Assembly (NCBI RefSeq): GCF_014524565.1
Contig: NZ_CP060139.1
Location: 2,239,501-2,303,500 of the forward strand
Reading direction: 5' to 3'
Source: Croceimicrobium hydrocarbonivorans
GTDB lineage: Bacteria; Bacteroidota; Bacteroidia; Flavobacteriales; Schleiferiaceae
DNA: 64,000 nt
Shown: piece after piece, positions 1-8,543 of the stretch
Position numbering within the stretch: the stretch's first letter is position 1
Layout: the number at the start of each line of letters is the position of its first letter
Program-made: the position numbers and the translations under genes
Notes under the pieces: model-generated
What the model was told of the DNA's origin: nothing
Database searches by the model: none
What the model saw: the letters and a program-made list of their open reading frames with translations, nothing else

Positions 1-320
1 ATTATTCTGCCCAGCGAATCATAAAGCAGCACCTCTTTTTTATAGTAAGAGCCATCTTCTTTGGGACCATGATATACGGAGTCGATTAATCCACGATCAT
101 TAAAAAAGTAAGTGATTAAAATGGCTTCCGAGCGTTGAAAGTCGGGATCTAAGGCCTCGGGCTTGCCCATTTTTTCCTGCCGCAAGGCAATCTTTTGCAC
201 CGAAATGGATTTGACTTTCGCGGCTGCCAATACCTGAGGCTGGGGAAGGAAATATTGGGCTTGAATGGCGTTAAAGGCCAGGAGGTAGAGCAAACAAAAT
301 AGGAAACGAAGCCGTGACAT
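1..320 (-). CDS. Partial secreted protein, N-terminal end
   Basis: Reading the minus strand from an ATG at 320 gives an open frame of about 106 codons that runs off the left edge of the window. It starts MSRLRFLFCLLYLLAF and continues to a signal-peptidase-like AIQAQ site near residue 22, so the product is probably exported. The mature part (YFLPQPQVLAAAKVKSISVQ, then LITYFFNDRGLIDSVYHG and LLYDSLGRI) resembles repeat-rich secreted Bacteroidota proteins with Y/D-rich beta strands, but I do not recognise a family. The C-terminus is outside the window. The frame is free of stops throughout, and the signal peptide makes a real gene likely. Confidence 0.7.
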   Translation of the reverse strand, partial: MSRLRFLFCLLYLLAFNAIQAQYFLPQPQVLAAAKVKSISVQKIALRQEKMGKPEALDPDFQRSEAILITYFFNDRGLIDSVYHGPKEDGSYYKKEVLLYDSLGRI

Positions 321-602
321 AAACTCATTGCATAAGTTTTTCAATATAGCGATAAAGACGCTCATGTTAGACCGGTTGAGTACATAGGAGTAATTATTAA
401 AATCTAGAAATTTTAAATAAGGATTTAGTAACTGTTTGAGAGGAGTTGTTTGAAGATGAGGTTTTTAGTAGCTTTTCTATTTTGTTAATTTTCAAAGTTT
501 CTGATTTTTTGAGGACGACTATTATTCTTCTTATTGTCTTCACGGGCTTTTTACTTAGAGCTTGAAACGGTGACATTAGATTAAATCAATAATGTTACTT
601 CA

Positions 603-1127
603 ATGAAAACTACCTTTAAGCTGTTCCTAGCAATTGCAGGCCTTGGTGCCATTGTAATTGTTGCTTGTGAGAAGTCTGCAATCTCAATGAATCAAGAGGC
701 CTCAATCGATGAATCACTTTCTAAGGCTCCGGGAGAAGTGCCGAGTCCCCGTGAAAGAACTTTTATTTTCGGGACAAGATCAAAGCCATGCGATTGCGAC
801 GGTAATAATGATGGTAATGATGGTTGTGACGGTACTAGAGGTATTTGTATAATAATCCACTTTGGAATTGATGGAGGTAATCGTCCTCTTGGTGAGAATA
901 TTGGATTAGGCTCATTCACCTTTACGGATCCGGGAAAGGATATACGACTTTCTATTTTGGAGGATCAGAGTGTTATAAATCCATTGCTAGATACATTGTT
1001 TACAGTTCAGTCTGACATGCCCATTCCAGAAGCCATTATTGCTGGAGGTTACACTATTAAGCAAGGGGTTTATCCGATAGATTATTCCAGGAATCCTTTG
1101 GGTGAAGTGGTCCTGAAGTCAAAGTGA
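603..1127 (+). CDS. Hypothetical Cys/Asp-rich lipoprotein
   Basis: The 174-aa product has a lipoprotein signal: a charged start (MKTTFK), a hydrophobic stretch, and lipobox IVAC with Cys at about residue 22. Residues about 60-80 hold a Cys/Asp/Gly/Asn cluster (PCDCDGNNDGNDGCDG) that could bind a divalent metal or form disulfides. No known domain is recognised. It lies 28 bp upstream of a thioredoxin-like gene on the same strand, so the two may be co-transcribed. Similar short Cys-rich exported proteins lie at 23.9-25.6 kb. Confidence 0.75.
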   Translation: MKTTFKLFLAIAGLGAIVIVACEKSAISMNQEASIDESLSKAPGEVPSPRERTFIFGTRSKPCDCDGNNDGNDGCDGTRGICIIIHFGIDGGNRPLGENIGLGSFTFTDPGKDIRLSILEDQSVINPLLDTLFTVQSDMPIPEAIIAGGYTIKQGVYPIDYSRNPLGEVVLKSK

Positions 1128-1155
1128 ATTTAAATGAAAGCCTAGGAGCTAATTA

Positions 1156-1731
1156 ATGTTTTTAGGGCTTTCAACTTTTGAAATGCGATTAGTGGTAAAG
1201 CTTGTTTTTTTAATGCTAACGGTAGCGGCCTGTGGCTTAATAATAATTGCTCCTGCTCGCAAAGAGAAGTATTTTGAAAATCATCATAGAATTCAAAGTG
1301 GTGAGGAGACCTTTTACCAGGAAATTAACCTTGCTGAAATGGAAAACTTTCTTCCTAGACAATCCTATGTAGTTACCTGGGCACCATGGTGTCCGCACAG
1401 CATTAGCCTTATTAGACAAATGAACCAGTTGTTAAGGGCGAATGAAAAGGATGATTTTATCTTGCTTTCAACCAGTTATGATTTGGAAGCAATTCAAAGG
1501 GTGACAAGAAATCAGGCCAATGTGAAGCCTTTCAGTAAATGGATTGCTGATGGTCGAAGCTTGGGGAACCAAGAAACGGACCGGATGAAAAACATCTCCC
1601 TAGGTCTAATTGATTCGGTGGTCACAAGGTCACCCGCTATTTATTTTAGGGATTCTATGGGGGTATATCAATTGGTAACAAGCACTCATTTTCTTAGAAG
1701 TTTGAGGGCTTCGGATGAATTCCCTGAATGA
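1156..1731 (+). CDS. Membrane-anchored thioredoxin-like protein
   Basis: The 191-aa product has one N-terminal hydrophobic segment (residues about 12-32, acting as anchor or signal) followed by a thioredoxin-like domain. The sequence YVVTWAPWCPHS at about residues 71-82 carries a CxxC-position motif WCPH, in which the second Cys is replaced by His. It therefore looks like a TlpA-type fold with a single redox Cys rather than a classical disulfide reductase. An AGGAG sits 8-13 bp before the ATG at 1156; an in-frame ATG at 1183 is an alternative start closer to the hydrophobic segment. The last 13 codons and the stop (from 1690) lie inside a decayed antisense copy of the XRE gene at 2647, so the C-terminus was probably remodelled by that duplication. 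Confidence 0.75.
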   Translation: MFLGLSTFEMRLVVKLVFLMLTVAACGLIIIAPARKEKYFENHHRIQSGEETFYQEINLAEMENFLPRQSYVVTWAPWCPHSISLIRQMNQLLRANEKDDFILLSTSYDLEAIQRVTRNQANVKPFSKWIADGRSLGNQETDRMKNISLGLIDSVVTRSPAIYFRDSMGVYQLVTSTHFLRSLRASDEFPE

Positions 1732-1885
1732 ATTCATAAGGAGTATCCAGATTCTATTAAAGAGCAGCAATGTCAAATTCGAAGGAGAGAGATATTTGGA
1801 TAAGTCGGTCCAGACTTAAGGGACATTTTCCTATTTCTATTTTGCGATAATTGTGTGGCTAAATATTAAGGTGAAATGTCTGGAA
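1689..1885 (-). pseudogene. Decayed copy of the XRE regulator gene
   Basis: This stretch aligns without gaps to 2642-2838, offset exactly 953 bp. It corresponds to the 3' two-thirds of the HTH gene at 2647-2913. Read on the minus strand it gives HLNI-stop-PHNYRKIEIGKCPLSLDRLIQ, then SFEFDIAAL-stop-stop-NLDTPYEFIQGIHPKPSNF-stop. The protein similarity is obvious, but three in-frame stops interrupt it. Similarity fades beyond about 1885, so the 5' part is lost or unrecognisable. It overlaps the end of the thioredoxin-like gene on the opposite strand and fills most of the 307-bp gap after that gene; the rest of the gap shows nothing recognisable. Confidence 0.85.
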
Positions 1886-2038
1886 TGCAGTACTTTATTG
1901 TTGTGTAGGGTTCATGCGCTGGAATTTAGTTTTGTTCAGTTTTGCTTTACCTTAGAGGATTGAGTATAGCAGACTTCTAACTACTAAAGTTCTTATTGGT
2001 GCTCGATCAAATCTTTTTAAACCTTAGCTATAATTATT

Positions 2039-2482
2039 ATGAGAAAGTTTTTCTTGTTTATTGGCTTCAACCTATTTGCTTGTTTATTCTCAAATGCCCA
2101 AGAGCACTTGCTTAAAAAACAGAATTCCCCAAATGAGGATGTGATCGTTAATCAATCCGAGCCATTAATTGATAGCTTAACTGGTAAATGGTATTTAGAT
2201 TCAGTATTTGAAGGAGGGGAAAGGGAGCCTTCAATACCCAAAGTAGCATCGGATAAAGACTGGCTTATTTTAAATCAAGATTTTTCATTCTCCTATTTCC
2301 ATGCAGGGGAAGAGTATCGTGGTAATTGGACCTCGGAGAAAGATGTCTTAACATTAAGGGATATTGACGGGAAGGTCATTTTTCGTTATAGAGTGTATTT
2401 TAAAGGTAATAGCTTAATTGTTGGTTCAAGGATAAGACATAAGTCAAGAGGACCGGGTTCGTACTATGTGTTTTCAAAATAG
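2039..2482 (+). CDS. Secreted lipocalin-like protein
   Basis: The 147-aa product has a cleavable signal peptide (MRKFFLFIGFNLFACLFSNAQ, cut near residue 21). Residues about 48-140 follow the pattern of small Bacteroidota lipocalin-like proteins: LTGKWYLDSV at the start of the barrel, LILNQDFSFSY, GNWTSEKDVLTL, and a final strand YRVYFKGNSLIV. The ligand is unknown. The gene stands alone between the XRE pseudogene and the intact XRE gene, and no clear promoter is visible. Confidence 0.65.
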   Translation: MRKFFLFIGFNLFACLFSNAQEHLLKKQNSPNEDVIVNQSEPLIDSLTGKWYLDSVFEGGEREPSIPKVASDKDWLILNQDFSFSYFHAGEEYRGNWTSEKDVLTLRDIDGKVIFRYRVYFKGNSLIVGSRIRHKSRGPGSYYVFSK

Positions 2483-2646
2483 GATAGTGCCTTACGTTCC
2501 ATTTATTTTGGCAAGCAAAGGTAGATTCGCTTTGGCCAAACTCTCGGAGTAAAGGCTTAATACCATTTAAAAGAAAGAAGTACTAGTTGGTAAAATGAAA
2601 CAAGCCTTTCTTTACGAAGTCAGTTTACAACCAAGGTTTCTTTTTC

Positions 2647-2913
2647 TTAGAAGTTTGAGGGCTTCGGATGAGTTCCCTGAATGAATTCATAAGGAGTATC
2701 CAGGTTCTTTAAAAGTGAAGAAATGTCAAATTCGAGGAATAGAGATATTCGAATAAGTCGGTCTAAGCTTAAGGGACATTTTCCTATTTCTATTTTGCGA
2801 TAGGCGCTAGGGGAAATATTGAGGTGAAAAGCGACATCCGAAAGACTTAGGCCTCTGATAAGTCGCCAGGCTTTTATTCTAGCTAAAGCCTCCTTGGTAA
2901 ATTGTTCCTCCAT
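2647..2913 (-). CDS. XRE-family HTH regulator
   Basis: The 88-aa product consists almost entirely of one Cro/C1-type helix-turn-helix (residues about 10-68): ALARIKAWRLIRGLSLSDVA, then LNISPSAYRKIEIGKCPLSL with the recognition helix around ISPSAYRKIE. A short tail follows. It lacks a ligand or protease domain and is probably a small DNA-binding repressor. Its target is unknown; it may be the neighbouring small genes. A nonfunctional copy lies 953 bp away at 1689-1885 in the same orientation, so the locus underwent duplication. The 226-bp gap upstream, to 3140, contains nothing recognisable. Confidence 0.8.
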   Translation of the reverse strand: MEEQFTKEALARIKAWRLIRGLSLSDVAFHLNISPSAYRKIEIGKCPLSLDRLIRISLFLEFDISSLLKNLDTPYEFIQGTHPKPSNF

Positions 2914-3139
2914 TATTATGATCTAATTAAGGGGGCAAAGAACCATTGATAGGCTTCCATCAAGATACAAAATGCAAACGGATCGAAGTATCAGGAATTA
3001 GCGGTCGCCTAATTAAAAGTAGACCGGGTTATTCATGACAAGCATTAGACATTCTTTTATTGACGATTATAGCCCCTAATATTAGTCGAAATTAGATCTA
3101 ATTACATATTAATTTGAAGCCTAGATAACTGATATATAG

Positions 3140-3904
3140 CTAGCAACAACTAAAATAGACAACTACCTTTTTCAAATCTTTGGAGTAGGCAATTGCCATA
3201 ATTCTTTCTTCGCCAATTAAGTATTTAAAGCCAGTGGCAGTGCTGTCCCTTGCGATTGACTCCCATTCATCTTGCACCGCAAAGTCTTCAATAAAGGAAC
3301 TGGAATCATTTTGGGCGATGGCCGGAAATTCAAAGTTCTTATCGCTGAAGAATTCCGTAATTCTTTTTTGGATGTAAGCCTCTTCTTCGGCTTTGCTAGC
3401 ATCGAGGAGGGCATAGCCTATAAAATCCCAGCCTCTGAATTCCTCTTGCCAAAGCAGTTCATTTTGAGCATTATGAATACTAAACTCCACTTGGGCCTCA
3501 CGAAGGTTTTCACCTTTTAAGATTAATTGAAAATGATCTTTGGTTCTCTGACTGGAAAAGAAACGATCTATCTTGATTTCTTGTAATATGGGCTCAGGTA
3601 AAAGCTCTAAATATAGGGTGTCTGAATGCCCATTATAGATCCGCAGTTTTTCATCCTTAATGCGATCTCCAGAAAAGGCAAATTCTTTGAATTCGCAAAA
3701 ACCGGAGATAGCTTCATATTTGAAATGCCCTTCAGAATCTGAACTTAGCCTGTCCTGCATTTCACCTTCCCCCACCGTGATTTGAATTCCTGATAGCGAA
3801 ACGCCACTTTCCTTATCAACTAAGATTCCTTCGGATTGATAAACACAATCACAGGAGAATAAAAGCCAAATCGGAACTAGGGCGGTTAAGAGTTTAAATT
3901 TCAT
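3140..3904 (-). CDS. Lipoprotein with CarboxypepD_reg-like domain
   Basis: The 254-aa product has a lipoprotein signal ending WLLFSC (Cys at about residue 18). Residues about 24-105 look like a carboxypeptidase regulatory-like beta-sandwich: GILVDKESGVSLSGIQITV, then SDSEGHFKYEAISG, then YLELLPEP. That domain is common in Bacteroidota surface proteins. The remainder has no recognised domain. The gene starts 9 bp after the ATP-grasp gene on the same strand, so they form a two-gene operon. A surface-anchored structural or binding role is inferred. Confidence 0.75.
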   Translation of the reverse strand: MKFKLLTALVPIWLLFSCDCVYQSEGILVDKESGVSLSGIQITVGEGEMQDRLSSDSEGHFKYEAISGFCEFKEFAFSGDRIKDEKLRIYNGHSDTLYLELLPEPILQEIKIDRFFSSQRTKDHFQLILKGENLREAQVEFSIHNAQNELLWQEEFRGWDFIGYALLDASKAEEEAYIQKRITEFFSDKNFEFPAIAQNDSSSFIEDFAVQDEWESIARDSTATGFKYLIGEERIMAIAYSKDLKKVVVYFSCC

Positions 3905-3913
3905 ACGGTAGAT

Positions 3914-4807
3914 TTAATTATCTAGTTTTTTAATAAGTGTCTTATAGAAGGCAGCAGGATCGGCGTCATCCGGAAGTCCGGATACCTGACCATCACCTAA
4001 TTCCATGATAATCCACTGGCCGGCCTGACTTTTAGCGATATCCATACTAAAGAAATTGCTCTCAATAGATTGGGCCAATTCCTGTGCAAAATCTAAATTG
4101 ACTAGCCTGTCTTCATAATCCCCTTCCTCCCAATAATTATAGCTTTGAATGGCTTCGTTTTTCAAAAAGAAGATTCGATATTCACGGCTAAGGGGCATTC
4201 CGCTTTTAGAGTGTTTAGCCAGAGCTTCCAAGTCAATAAACTCCCGAAAAACTAAGCCCTCATTCAAACTGTGGCCTCTTAATTCAAGAAAATTTGAAAC
4301 TACTTCTTGGAGTTTTTCAAAATCGCTGGCATCTGGGATAAAGCAGGCTTCCAGCCAATGGTGCTTTTCTGATTTTACAAAGTCTTTGAGAATAATGGAT
4401 TTCGAGCCAAAGGGCTTTACCGTTTCCCGGATGCTTTCCATATCAAGATCGCTGGTCCAATAGCTTTCCGGGCTATGGTCTTGGATATGTTTATAGGATT
4501 CAGGTAAATAATGGCAATGCTTGTACTGTTGGGGGCTATTTAATAAGCGAATGTTTTTATCCAATAAGCCTTCATATAAGTCTTGGTATTCGAAAGGCTT
4601 AAGCATCCAACCACGATAAAGTGCAATAGCTTCATTTGAAGCAGGCATGATCCTTTTTAGGGCTTTAAGAAGATTGCCCTCTTGTAGATCCTCAAAGCTG
4701 ATAAGCAAGCATTCAAAGCCGGCTTCTTGAGCGGCAGACCACTCGGCTTCAAAATCAGGGTCGACCTGCTTGGGGTCTAAAAAGCTATTGCAGAAAATTA
4801 TTTTCAA
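3914..4807 (-). CDS. ATP-grasp domain protein (R2K clade type)
   Basis: The 297-aa product matches the ATP-grasp_3 / R2K-type family in length and motifs. The N-terminal preATP-grasp part ends near ALYRGWMLKPFEY. The nucleotide-binding half contains KSIILKDFVKSEKHHW and EGLVFREFIDLE. The C-terminal catalytic and metal-binding segment reads SREYRIFFLKN then WIIMELGDGQVSGLPD, where an E, a D and a neighbouring N/Q would bind Mg-ATP. Family members join carboxylates to amines, often in peptide modification or conflict contexts; the substrate here is unknown. A lipoprotein gene follows 9 bp downstream. Confidence 0.7.
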   Translation of the reverse strand: MKIIFCNSFLDPKQVDPDFEAEWSAAQEAGFECLLISFEDLQEGNLLKALKRIMPASNEAIALYRGWMLKPFEYQDLYEGLLDKNIRLLNSPQQYKHCHYLPESYKHIQDHSPESYWTSDLDMESIRETVKPFGSKSIILKDFVKSEKHHWLEACFIPDASDFEKLQEVVSNFLELRGHSLNEGLVFREFIDLEALAKHSKSGMPLSREYRIFFLKNEAIQSYNYWEEGDYEDRLVNLDFAQELAQSIESNFFSMDIAKSQAGQWIIMELGDGQVSGLPDDADPAAFYKTLIKKLDN

Positions 4808-4840
4808 GGCTTTTTTTAAGGTCCTAATTTAATGGATGCC

Positions 4841-4870
4841 AAAAAGAAAACCCGACCAAAAGGCCGGGCT
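4841..4870 (-). terminator. Rho-independent terminator of sdhCAB
   Basis: On the minus strand CCCGGCC pairs with GGTCGGG (one G:U) across a TTTT loop, followed by TTTTCTTTTT. It lies about 45 bp past the sdhB stop codon and fits as the end of the sdh transcript. Confidence 0.7.
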
Positions 4871-4913
4871 TCTCAAATCTATAGTCTAAATTCTATCGTC
4901 TAGAATCTAATTC

Positions 4914-5666
4914 CTACTTCGAGCTGGTTAAGCTTGCTCCCAGATACTCGCGGTTCATGCGGGCAATGTTTTCCAGGGAGATTTCTTTTGGACATTCTTC
5001 GGCGCAAGCCCCAACATTGGAGCAGTTACCAAAGCCTTCCAAATCCATTTGGTTTACCATGTGTAATACGCGATCCTTCGCTTCCACCTTACCTTGTGGT
5101 AAAAGGGCTAATTGCGAAACCTTAGCCGATACGAAAAGCATGGCCGAGGCATTTGGACAAGCGGCCACACAAGCACCACATCCAATACAGGTAGCTGCAT
5201 TGAAGGCTTCATCGGCATCCGCCTTAGGTACTGGAATAGCGTTGGCATCCAAAGTATTTCCAGAGGTATTCACATTTACATAACCACCAGCTTCGATGAT
5301 GCGGTCAAAAGCACCACGATCAACCGAAAGGTCTTTGATTACCGGGAAAGCACGGGCTCTCCAAGGCTCAATGAAAATGGTGTCACCATCTTTAAACTTA
5401 CGCATGTGTAATTGGCAAGTAGTAGTGGCATTTTCGGGGCCATGAGGCTCACCATTAATATGAAGGGAACACATTCCGCAGATTCCCTCACGACAGTCGT
5501 GGTCGAATACTACGGGATCATCACCCTTATCGATCAACTCTTCATTCAGTTGATCCATCATTTCCAGGAAGGAGCTGTCGGCACTCACGTTTTTAATCGC
5601 GTAGTCCTTAAGTTCTCCTTTGCTATTTTGGTTGGCTTGACGCCAGATTTTTAATTTCAGATCCAT
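4914..5666 (-). CDS. sdhB: Succinate dehydrogenase iron-sulfur subunit
   Basis: The 250-aa product is the electron-transfer subunit of complex II / fumarate reductase, carrying electrons from the flavoprotein to the quinone. All three clusters are visible. The [2Fe-2S] ligands are C58, C63, C66 and C84 (CREGICGMC...TCQL). The [4Fe-4S]/[3Fe-4S] ligands come from C160[10 protein letters not shown] (160, 163, 166, 170) and C215, C221, C225 ([11 protein letters not shown]). I start at the ATG at 5666 (MDLKLKIW) rather than two codons upstream, because it begins directly with the conserved first strand. It is the last gene of sdhCAB, 17 bp after sdhA, with a terminator downstream. Confidence 0.95.
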   Translation of the reverse strand: MDLKLKIWRQANQNSKGELKDYAIKNVSADSSFLEMMDQLNEELIDKGDDPVVFDHDCREGICGMCSLHINGEPHGPENATTTCQLHMRKFKDGDTIFIEPWRARAFPVIKDLSVDRGAFDRIIEAGGYVNVNTSGNTLDANAIPVPKADADEAFNAATCIGCGACVAACPNASAMLFVSAKVSQLALLPQGKVEAKDRVLHMVNQMDLEGFGNCSNVGACAEECPKEISLENIARMNREYLGASLTSSK

Positions 5667-5683
5667 GAGCAATGTTTTAATGA

Positions 5684-7684
5684 TTACTTGTAACTACGGG
5701 TTTTCAATTCCACATTATCGAAGATCAGATCTTCTTTAACCAATTCGGCGTCCTTAGGTTCGCCATTGTATTTCCAGGCGGATACGAAGGCGAAATCATC
5801 ATCGCGACGTAAGGCCTCACCTTCCTCGGTTTGGAATTCTTCGCGGAAGTGACCGCCACAAGATTCTTCACGAGTTAAGGCATCCATACACATCAGTTCA
5901 CCTAATTCCATAAAGTCGGCTACCCGCATCGCTTTGTCCAGTTCTGGGTTCATTTCCATCGCTCCACCAGGAACGCGAACCTTTTGCCAGAACTCAGCAC
6001 GTAAAGCTTGAATTTCGCTGATCGCTTCTTTCAAACCTTCCGCATTACGAGCCATACCACACTTGTTCCACATAATGTGACCCAATTTCTTGTGGTAATA
6101 GTCTACGCTATGCTCACCAGCGGTGTTCATCAATTTATCGATGGTTCCTTTTACTTCTGCTTCCGCCTGAGCGAAGGCTTCGTGATTGGTGTCAATAGCA
6201 CCGGTACGAATTTCGTCGGCCAGGTAATCACCAATAGTGTAAGGAATCACGAAATAACCATCAGCCAAACCTTGCATCAGAGCAGATGCTCCCAAGCGGT
6301 TAGCACCGTGGTCGGAGAAGTTGGCTTCACCCAGAGCAAAGAGACCAGGTACGGAAGTCATTAAGTTATAATCTACCCAAATACCACCCATAGTATAGTG
6401 TACTGCTGGGTAAATCATCATTGGGGTTTCGTATGGATTGTCGTCTACAATCTTTTCGTACATCGCGAAGAGGTTACCATATTTGGCTTCCACTACTTCT
6501 TTACCCATTTTGCGAATTTCTTCCGAACTAGGGTTTTCGATGCCTTTAATATTGGCTTCGGTTTTACCGTAACGCTCAATCGCCGCAGCAAAATCGAGGT
6601 ATACCGCTTCACCGGTAGCGTTCACACCATAACCTTCGTCGCAACGCTCTTTAGCTGCACGAGAGGCCACATCACGAGGTACCAGGTTACCGAAGGATGG
6701 ATAACGACGCTCTAAATAGTAATCGCGTTTTTCTTCAGGAAGGTCGGTAGGCTTCAATTTACCCGCGCGAATTGCTTCGGCGTCCTTGATATCTTTAGGT
6801 ACCCAAATACGACCATCATTACGAAGCGACTCACTCATCAGCGTAAGCTTAGACTGATGCTCGCCCGAAACTGGAATACAAGTAGGGTGAATTTGCGTAA
6901 AGCATGGGTTGGCGAAATGTGCGCCTTTACGGTGTGCCTTCCAGGCCGCAGAACCATTAGATCCCATGGCATTGGTAGAAAGGAAGAATACGTTTCCGTA
7001 ACCTCCAGAGGCTAATACTACCGCGTGGGCACCATGACGTTGAATTTCGCCGGTTACCAGGTTACGGGCAATGATACCGCGTGCTTTGCCGTCGACCATT
7101 ACGATCTCCAACATTTCGTGGCGGTTGTACATCTTTACTTTACCCTTGGAGATTTGGCGGCTCAGGGCCGAATAAGCTCCTAAAAGCAATTGTTGACCAG
7201 TTTGACCTTTCGCATAGAAGGTACGGCTTACTTGCACCCCACCGAAAGAACGGTTATCGAGGTTGCCACCGTAATCACGGGCGAAAGGAACACCCTGAGC
7301 AACGGCCTGGTCAATGATATTTGCTGATACTTCCGCTAAGCGGTAAACATTGGCCTCACGAGAGCGGTAGTCGCCCCCTTTAATGGTATCGTAGAAAAGA
7401 CGGTAAACAGAGTCACCATCATTCTGGTAGTTTTTGGCAGCATTGATACCCCCTTGTGCAGCAATAGAGTGGGCACGACGAGGAGAATCCTGGAAGCAAA
7501 ATGCTTTTACATTGTAGCCCATCTCTGCTAAAGAAGCAGCGGCAGAGCTACCAGCCAATCCCGTTCCAACAACAATAACATCGATATTCCTTTTGTTGGC
7601 AGGGTTTACCAATCGAATATTGGCTTTGTGGTTTTGCCACTTCTTTTCGAGTGGCCCCTCTGGAATTTTCGAATCTAAGATCAT
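5684..7684 (-). CDS. sdhA: Succinate dehydrogenase flavoprotein subunit
   Basis: The 666-aa product oxidises succinate to fumarate (or the reverse) on a covalent FAD at the cytoplasmic face. It shows the dinucleotide fold [15 protein letters not shown] at about 38-52, and the FAD-linking His in [14 protein letters not shown] (His about 72). The substrate region is THE-like [15 protein letters not shown], and the C-terminal FAD contact is [13 protein letters not shown]. The length and the insert pattern fit the longer flavoproteins of the Bacteroidota/epsilonproteobacterial B-type complex. It sits between sdhC (12 bp) and sdhB (17 bp). Confidence 0.95.
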   Translation of the reverse strand: MILDSKIPEGPLEKKWQNHKANIRLVNPANKRNIDVIVVGTGLAGSSAAASLAEMGYNVKAFCFQDSPRRAHSIAAQGGINAAKNYQNDGDSVYRLFYDTIKGGDYRSREANVYRLAEVSANIIDQAVAQGVPFARDYGGNLDNRSFGGVQVSRTFYAKGQTGQQLLLGAYSALSRQISKGKVKMYNRHEMLEIVMVDGKARGIIARNLVTGEIQRHGAHAVVLASGGYGNVFFLSTNAMGSNGSAAWKAHRKGAHFANPCFTQIHPTCIPVSGEHQSKLTLMSESLRNDGRIWVPKDIKDAEAIRAGKLKPTDLPEEKRDYYLERRYPSFGNLVPRDVASRAAKERCDEGYGVNATGEAVYLDFAAAIERYGKTEANIKGIENPSSEEIRKMGKEVVEAKYGNLFAMYEKIVDDNPYETPMMIYPAVHYTMGGIWVDYNLMTSVPGLFALGEANFSDHGANRLGASALMQGLADGYFVIPYTIGDYLADEIRTGAIDTNHEAFAQAEAEVKGTIDKLMNTAGEHSVDYYHKKLGHIMWNKCGMARNAEGLKEAISEIQALRAEFWQKVRVPGGAMEMNPELDKAMRVADFMELGELMCMDALTREESCGGHFREEFQTEEGEALRRDDDFAFVSAWKYNGEPKDAELVKEDLIFDNVELKTRSYK

Positions 7685-7695
7685 GGAGATTGCGT

Positions 7696-8385
7696 TTAGT
7701 TTTTAGCCATTAAAATGAATACCGGAATGATCGCGTACAATAGTGGAACGATCACTGAGAAAGCGTAGCCCAGTTTTTTAATGGCTGGGGTATAGCGTTT
7801 GTGGTTGAGGCCAAAGGTTTGGAAGGCGCTCGCGAAACCGTGCCATAGGTGGAAGGCTATGGCCGCCATAGAGAGAACATATAAAAGAACCATAATCATT
7901 CCGGCGCTGCCATCCTGATAGGTTTTAATTACCACTGCTGCCAGGTTTTTGTTGCCCTGAGAGTCGGTGCCAATTTCACCCCAGTGCATCACGTACCAGA
8001 ATTGGCTCATGTGCAATACGATGAATACTAAAATAATGGTGCCTAATAGACCCATATTACGAGAAGCCCAAATCGAATTGCGGTTGGGTTTCCAACTGCG
8101 GTAGCGCTCGGGGCGAGCTTTACGATTTTGCATCGCCAGGTAAATACCATCTACCGCGTGAAACAAAATGCTGAAGTATAGCAAGTAACTCACGATCTTA
8201 ATCAAAGGGAAAGTCGTCATGAATTTTGCATACGCGTTGAACTTTTCCTGACCTTCAACGCTGAGGTCCAGTAGTTGCAGGTTACCCAGGAGGTGGACGA
8301 TCAAGAAGCTTATTAAGAACAGCCCGGTGAGCGACATCCAGTATTTCTTTGCGATGGATGAACCTAAAATCCCTGATTTTGCCAT
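7696..8385 (-). CDS. sdhC: Succinate dehydrogenase cytochrome b subunit
   Basis: The 229-aa membrane anchor has five predicted hydrophobic helices and several membrane His residues ([47 protein letters not shown]). This is the pattern of the single-polypeptide di-heme cytochrome b558 of type B complex II, which passes electrons to menaquinone. I start at ATG 8385 ([14 protein letters not shown]). The longer frame to 8442 would begin with a TTG inside the -33 promoter element. It is the first gene of sdhCAB. Confidence 0.92.
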   Translation of the reverse strand: MAKSGILGSSIAKKYWMSLTGLFLISFLIVHLLGNLQLLDLSVEGQEKFNAYAKFMTTFPLIKIVSYLLYFSILFHAVDGIYLAMQNRKARPERYRSWKPNRNSIWASRNMGLLGTIILVFIVLHMSQFWYVMHWGEIGTDSQGNKNLAAVVIKTYQDGSAGMIMVLLYVLSMAAIAFHLWHGFASAFQTFGLNHKRYTPAIKKLGYAFSVIVPLLYAIIPVFILMAKN

Positions 8386-8412
8386 AGTTAGTATTAGCCG
8401 ATTGTGTTTAGG

Positions 8413-8442
8413 CAAATTTAAGAAGCGAGGCCGATTCACCAA
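8413..8442 (-). promoter_or_regulatory. sdhCAB promoter, Bacteroidota sigma type
   Basis: On the minus strand TTG (8442-8440) is followed by exactly 19 bp and TAAATTTG (8420-8413). This matches the Bacteroidota housekeeping consensus TTG-N19-TAnnTTTG. Transcription would start near 8409, about 25 bp before the sdhC ATG at 8385. Confidence 0.7.
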
Positions 8443-8513
8443 TAAGGGTCTTTATTTAGAATGATTAAACAAAAGGCCTTCTTTTGAGGCTCTTTAAGCC
8501 GTTGCTTAATTTC

Positions 8514-8521
8514 TAACTTTG
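8514..8521 (+). promoter_or_regulatory. -7 element for the pepP operon
   Basis: TAACTTTG matches the Bacteroidota -7 consensus TAnnTTTG, 22 bp before the aminopeptidase ATG at 8544. A good TTG at the -33 distance is not visible, so the promoter may be weak or activated. Confidence 0.5.
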
Positions 8522-8543
8522 CGGAAATCTCAAAAAAATATAC

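Noticed and set aside
5684-7684. Long antisense frames inside sdhA, the CzcA gene and suf genes
   Set aside because: They mirror the codon bias of the real gene, lack family signatures and have no promoter or ribosome-binding context.
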